NCBI GenBank assembly: GCA_902496645.1
Contig: CABVBR010000083.1
Span: forward strand, 1-8,798
Source: an uncultured Collinsella sp.
GTDB lineage: Bacteria; Actinomycetota; Coriobacteriia; Coriobacteriales; Coriobacteriaceae
Direction: 5' to 3'
Length of the DNA: 8,798 nucleotides
In this document: positions 6,218 to 8,798 of the stretch, in pieces
How positions within the stretch are numbered: position 1 is the stretch's first letter
Layout: each line of letters starts with the position of its first letter
The notes under the pieces: generated by a model
The model's database searches: none
The model's input: only the letters and a program-made list of their open reading frames with translations
Told to the model about the DNA's origin: nothing
Translations under genes and position numbers: made by a program

Positions 6218-7183
6218 ATGGAGAACAAGTACGTCTGCTCTGTCGATATCGGCGGAACTAAGATCGCGACTGCCATCATGGAGTACCCGGCTGATGGCAG
6301 CGTGCCCCATCCGGTCTTTGAAGCTGAGGTTCCCACCGAGGCCCAAGAGGGCGGTGAGGCCGTCTTCCAGCGTATCGAGGCGTCCGTCAAGGCTGCTCTC
6401 GAGGCGAATCCCGATGTCGAGGTCCTTGGCGTCGGTATCGGTGCCGCCGGCGTCGTCGATCCCAAGACGGGCGCCATCGCGTATGCCAATGAGATCATGC
6501 CCGGCTGGTCCGGCGTTCAGTTGGGGCCGCGTCTGCGCGAGGATCTCGGTCTTCCCGTTGCCGTTGTAGGCGACGTGCAGGCTCATGCTCTGGGCGAGGC
6601 CCACTGGGGCGTCGGCAAGGGCAAGTTCTCCGTCTTGTGTCTTGGCATCGGTACGGGCATCGGCGGCGCATATGTCGAGAACGGCCGCGTAATGCAGGGC
6701 TTCCATGGTGCTGCCGGCCATATGGGCCACATCGAGTGCTCGGCTGCCGCCGGCATTCCCTGCGCCTGCGGGCGTTCTGGTCATCTTGAGTCGGTAGCCT
6801 CGGGCACCTCGATTGGCCGTATGTACGACGAGCGCTTCGGTCGAGTTGACCCCAGCCGTCCTTCGGTCGGTCGCGACGTGAACGACCTGTGCCGTGCTGG
6901 CGACGCAAAGGCGACCGAGGTCATCCATGACGCTGGCTTTGCGCTGGGCGCCAGCTTGGGCTCGCTCGCCAATATCCTTGACCCGGAGGTCATCGTGCTT
7001 TCGGGCGGTGTGATTCACCAGGGTCCCGATTGGCGCTCGCAGACGTGGAAGGACTCGGTGCACGAGGGCTATGCCAGCCAGGCGCTCGACCCGCTTCAGG
7101 ACACGCCGATCCTCATCGGTTCTCTGGAGGGCGACGCGCCGCTCATCGGTGCCGCCGAACACCTTCTTGCGTCGTTGAAGTAA
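6218..7183 (+). CDS. nanK: ROK-family kinase, probable N-acetylmannosamine kinase
   Basis: This 321-residue sugar kinase of the ROK family would convert ManNAc to ManNAc-6-phosphate with ATP in the cytoplasm. Visible features are the N-terminal phosphate-binding motif VDIGGTK at 9-15, the catalytic aspartate D119 in GDVQAHALGE, the glycine-rich GIGTGIGG, and the sugar/zinc region GHMGH (ending at H171) followed by CACGRSGH (C182, C184, H189). GHxGH, rather than the GExGH of glucokinases, matches E. coli NanK as I recall it. The last zinc cysteine of CxCGxxGC is a histidine here. No N-terminal helix-turn-helix is present, so it is a kinase and not a ROK repressor. AAGGAG at 6206-6211, 6 nt before the ATG, fixes the start; an upstream in-frame start at 6191 has no comparable site. 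The neighbours nanA and nanE support the role. Confidence 0.87.
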   Translation: MENKYVCSVDIGGTKIATAIMEYPADGSVPHPVFEAEVPTEAQEGGEAVFQRIEASVKAALEANPDVEVLGVGIGAAGVVDPKTGAIAYANEIMPGWSGVQLGPRLREDLGLPVAVVGDVQAHALGEAHWGVGKGKFSVLCLGIGTGIGGAYVENGRVMQGFHGAAGHMGHIECSAAAGIPCACGRSGHLESVASGTSIGRMYDERFGRVDPSRPSVGRDVNDLCRAGDAKATEVIHDAGFALGASLGSLANILDPEVIVLSGGVIHQGPDWRSQTWKDSVHEGYASQALDPLQDTPILIGSLEGDAPLIGAAEHLLASLK

Positions 7184-7200
7184 GCATAACTACCAAGTGC

Positions 7201-7298
7201 GCCTTCTGAGGTGCCGCAGATTGACGTGAAAGAGGAGCGAAGCGTACTTCGGTACGCGAGCGACGGTTTGAACGTCAAGGTGCGGTGTCTCAGAAGGC
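7201..7298 (+). repeat. 98-nt long hairpin with UUCG tetraloop between nanK and nanE
   Basis: Arms 7201-7218 and 7281-7298 pair over 18 positions, three of them G-U wobbles in plus-strand RNA. After a 2x2 internal loop, 7221-7227 (TTGACGT) pairs with 7272-7278. A symmetric 14x14 purine-rich internal loop follows, then GCGTAC-TTCG-GTACGC (7242-7257), a stem capped by the very stable C(UUCG)G tetraloop. GAGCGA occurs in both strands of the internal loop (7235-7240 and 7258-7263). The right arm is followed by TATTTT. Possible roles are an attenuator or mRNA-stabilising structure between nanK and nanE, or a copy of a dispersed palindromic repeat. No known RNA family was recognised. Confidence 0.75.
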
Positions 7299-7323
7299 TA
7301 TTTTGAGAAAGGTTGAGTCGAAC

Positions 7324-8010
7324 ATGACCGTTGATCCTTTGATTCAATCCCTGAAGGGCAAGCTCGTCGTGAGCGTTCAGGCCTATATGGGCGAGCCGCT
7401 TCGTACGCCCGAAACCATGGCTCAGATGTCTCGCGCCTGCGAGCTTGGCGGCGCCGCCGCTATTCGCTGCCAGGGTCTTGCTGACATCGCCGCCATTAAG
7501 GGCCGCTGCGAGGTTCCCGTCATCGGCTTGTGGAAGGATGGACACGAGGGCGTCTACATCACGCCGACGCTGCGTCATGCTCGCGCCTGCGTTGCCGCCG
7601 GTGCCGACATCGTGGCAATTGACGCCACTGATCGCCCGCGTCCCGATGGCAAGACCGTCGAGGACACCTTCCGTCCGCTGCACGAGGAGGGCGTGCTCCT
7701 GATGGCCGACTGTGCCACCATCGAGGATATTCGTCGTGCTGTCGACATGGGCTTCGACCTGGTGTCCACCACGCTTTCCCATGGTGTTGCCGCTATCGAT
7801 TGCACCATGGCCGACGGTCCCGATCTGCCTCTCCTGCGCCAGGCGACCGAGGAGTTTCCCGGCCTTCCCATCATCTGCGAGGGCCGCGTGCACACGCCCG
7901 AGGAGGCCCGCGCCGCAATTGATGCGGGCGCTTGGGCAGTTGTCGTGGGCACTGCCATCACGCACCCCACGAGTATTACGAGTTGGTTCAAAGCCGCGCT
8001 TGAGGCGTAA
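7324..8010 (+). CDS. nanE: N-acetylmannosamine-6-phosphate 2-epimerase
   Basis: This 228-residue TIM-barrel enzyme of the NanE family interconverts ManNAc-6-phosphate and GlcNAc-6-phosphate, linking sialic acid breakdown to the Nag amino-sugar pathway. The start resembles the family (LKGKLVVSVQAYMGEPL, then GGAAAIRCQG). The probable catalytic lysine is K71 in GLWKDG, followed by the family motif VYITPT. The probable catalytic glutamate is E186 in ICEGRVHTPEEA. The phosphate-binding region follows as GAWAVVVGTAITHP. The ATG at 7324 has a GAGAAAGG-type site 11 nt upstream. An in-frame GTG at 7285 lies inside the preceding hairpin and is rejected. It is the last nan gene here and is followed by a strong terminator. 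The deacetylase (nagA) and deaminase (nagB) for the next steps are not in the window. Confidence 0.92.
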   Translation: MTVDPLIQSLKGKLVVSVQAYMGEPLRTPETMAQMSRACELGGAAAIRCQGLADIAAIKGRCEVPVIGLWKDGHEGVYITPTLRHARACVAAGADIVAIDATDRPRPDGKTVEDTFRPLHEEGVLLMADCATIEDIRRAVDMGFDLVSTTLSHGVAAIDCTMADGPDLPLLRQATEEFPGLPIICEGRVHTPEEARAAIDAGAWAVVVGTAITHPTSITSWFKAALEA

Positions 8011-8037
8011 GACGGACCTTGTATCCGCTCAGGGCGG

Positions 8038-8043
8038 TATACT
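8038..8043 (+). promoter_or_regulatory. Possible -10 element upstream of rapZ
   Basis: TATACT matches the sigma-70 -10 consensus at five of six positions. The best upstream partner, TTGTAT at 8019-8024, is only 13 bp away, which is too close for a standard promoter, and there is no TGn extension. A start near 8050 would place the terminator hairpin at 8062-8100 in the leader. Confidence 0.3.
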
Positions 8044-8061
8044 CATTAAAGGCAATTGACC

Positions 8062-8100
8062 GCGCGGGATCCGGGTTGCTGGGTCCCGCGCTTGTTTTTA
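8062..8100 (+). terminator. Intrinsic terminator ending the nan operon
   Basis: An 11-bp stem (8062-8072 with 8081-8091, GCGCGGGA/TCCCGCGC plus three inner pairs including one G-U) has an 8-nt loop and is directly followed by TTGTTTTTA. This is the best intrinsic terminator in the window. Its T-tract abuts the ribosome binding site of rapZ. Confidence 0.85.
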
Positions 8101-8111
8101 GGAGGCAGCAC

Positions 8112-8798
8112 ATGCAAAAGGGAGATGCCATGGATGCGGCGGAGCGCTCGGAGCGCATACCCGACATCGTCATCATCACCGGAATGTCCGGATCGGGCCG
8201 CACACAGGCCATGCACGTGTTCGAGGACATGGGCTATTTTTGCATCGATAACCTGCCTCCGCGTCTCATCGCCCAGCTTGCCGAGCTCGTCGGCATCAAT
8301 ACGGGCGTGGGCAGGCATCTTGCCGTCACCTGCGATTTGCGTAGCCAGGGACTGTTTGACGAGTTGCTCGATGCGGTCGCCGCTCTCGAGGAGCGCGAGA
8401 TGAGCTGCGACATCGTGTTCTTGGAGGCTTCTGACGAGGTGCTGATTCGTCGCTACAGCGAAAATCGCCGCCGTCATCCCATTGCCAAGCCGGGGGAGAC
8501 TACGGCCGATGCCATTCAGCGCGAGCGACTGCAGCTGCAGGGCGTTCGCGATCGAGCCGATATGATCATCGACACGAGCCGCCTGCGTACCTCTGCTCTG
8601 CGCAACAAATTGCGCATGGCGTTCTCCGAGTTGTCCGACCAGCAGCTCATGGACGTCCACGTGTTCTCGTTTGGCTTTAAGCACGGCATGCCCGTCGAGG
8701 CGGACATTATGATTGACGTCCGCTTCCTGCCCAATCCGTTCTACGATCCCGAGATGCGCACCATGACCGGTCTCGATAAAAAGGTCTCCGATTTTGTT
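8112..8798 (+). CDS. rapZ: RapZ/YvcJ-family nucleotide-binding protein (3' end beyond window)
   Basis: An open frame of 229 codons runs from ATG 8112 off the window end; the family is usually ~285-300 residues. AGGAGG at 8100-8105, 6 nt upstream, sets the start. Residues 24-31 (GMSGSGRT) are the P-loop, with arginine in place of the usual lysine, as I recall is common in actinobacterial members. GYFCIDNLPP follows, then FLEASDEVLIRRYSENRRRHP and the C-terminal domain with FSFGFKHGMP, DVRFLPNPFYDPEMR and TGLDKKV. In E. coli, RapZ guides RNase E to the GlmZ small RNA and so controls glucosamine-6-phosphate synthase. In Gram-positive bacteria the homologue is usually followed by yvcK and whiA. 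It is a separate unit from the nan operon, judging by the terminator, although both touch amino-sugar metabolism. Confidence 0.95.
   Translation, partial: MQKGDAMDAAERSERIPDIVIITGMSGSGRTQAMHVFEDMGYFCIDNLPPRLIAQLAELVGINTGVGRHLAVTCDLRSQGLFDELLDAVAALEEREMSCDIVFLEASDEVLIRRYSENRRRHPIAKPGETTADAIQRERLQLQGVRDRADMIIDTSRLRTSALRNKLRMAFSELSDQQLMDVHVFSFGFKHGMPVEADIMIDVRFLPNPFYDPEMRTMTGLDKKVSDFV

Noticed and set aside
6197..7162. 321-residue minus-strand open frame opposite nanK
   Set aside because: It is a shadow of nanK, with low-complexity composition and no family resemblance.
7201..7298. CRISPR repeat or insertion sequence at the nanK-nanE hairpin
   Set aside because: There is one palindrome only, with no repeated units, spacers, transposase or obvious target duplication.
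8181..8204. Arginine for lysine in the RapZ P-loop as an inactivating change
   Set aside because: As I recall, this arginine form is common in actinobacterial RapZ/YvcJ proteins, so it is a lineage feature and not damage.
8046..8684. 212-residue minus-strand open frame opposite rapZ
   Set aside because: The plus strand encodes a clear RapZ with all its motifs here, so the reverse frame is incidental.

Overview
The window is GC-rich, almost fully coding and all on the plus strand. It holds the downstream part of an operon for uptake and breakdown of sialic acid (N-acetylneuraminate, Neu5Ac), followed by the start of rapZ. The arginine form of the RapZ Walker A motif, the strong preference for G/C at third codon positions, and the nan genes beside an Opp/Dpp-type transporter suggest a gut actinobacterium, most likely of class Coriobacteriia and Collinsella-like. 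That assignment is inferred from recall, not from a search.

Layout: (1) 2-3154, three tightly packed genes of an Opp/Dpp-type ABC importer: the end of a first permease, a permease-ATPase fusion, and a second ATPase. The substrate-binding protein and the start of the first permease must lie upstream. (2) A 10-bp GC-rich hairpin at 3171-3198. (3) 3235-5056, two overlapping genes for alpha/beta-hydrolases of the acetylxylan esterase (CE7/AXE1) family. The first keeps the full catalytic triad. The second is a shortened paralogue that has lost the nucleophile and the oxyanion-hole motif. (4) 5125-6045, a NanA-type lyase/aldolase. (5) An 88-nt nested palindrome at 6053-6140. (6) 6218-7183, a ROK kinase of NanK type. 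(7) A 98-nt hairpin capped by a UUCG tetraloop at 7201-7298. (8) 7324-8010, NanE epimerase. (9) An intrinsic terminator at 8062-8100, then rapZ from 8112, which runs off the window.

How the genes fit together: the importer would bring in free sialic acid. The active esterase could remove O-acetyl groups that block the lyase. NanA would split Neu5Ac into N-acetylmannosamine (ManNAc) and pyruvate. NanK would phosphorylate ManNAc, and NanE would convert ManNAc-6-phosphate to GlcNAc-6-phosphate for the Nag pathway. No sialidase, nagA/nagB or transcriptional regulator is present in the window.

Most notable points: the esterase/pseudo-esterase pair; loss of the C-terminal iron-sulfur cysteines from both ATPases; substitutions at sugar-binding positions of NanA; and two large RNA-like hairpins between nanA, nanK and nanE. 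No gene-free stretch exceeds 300 bases.
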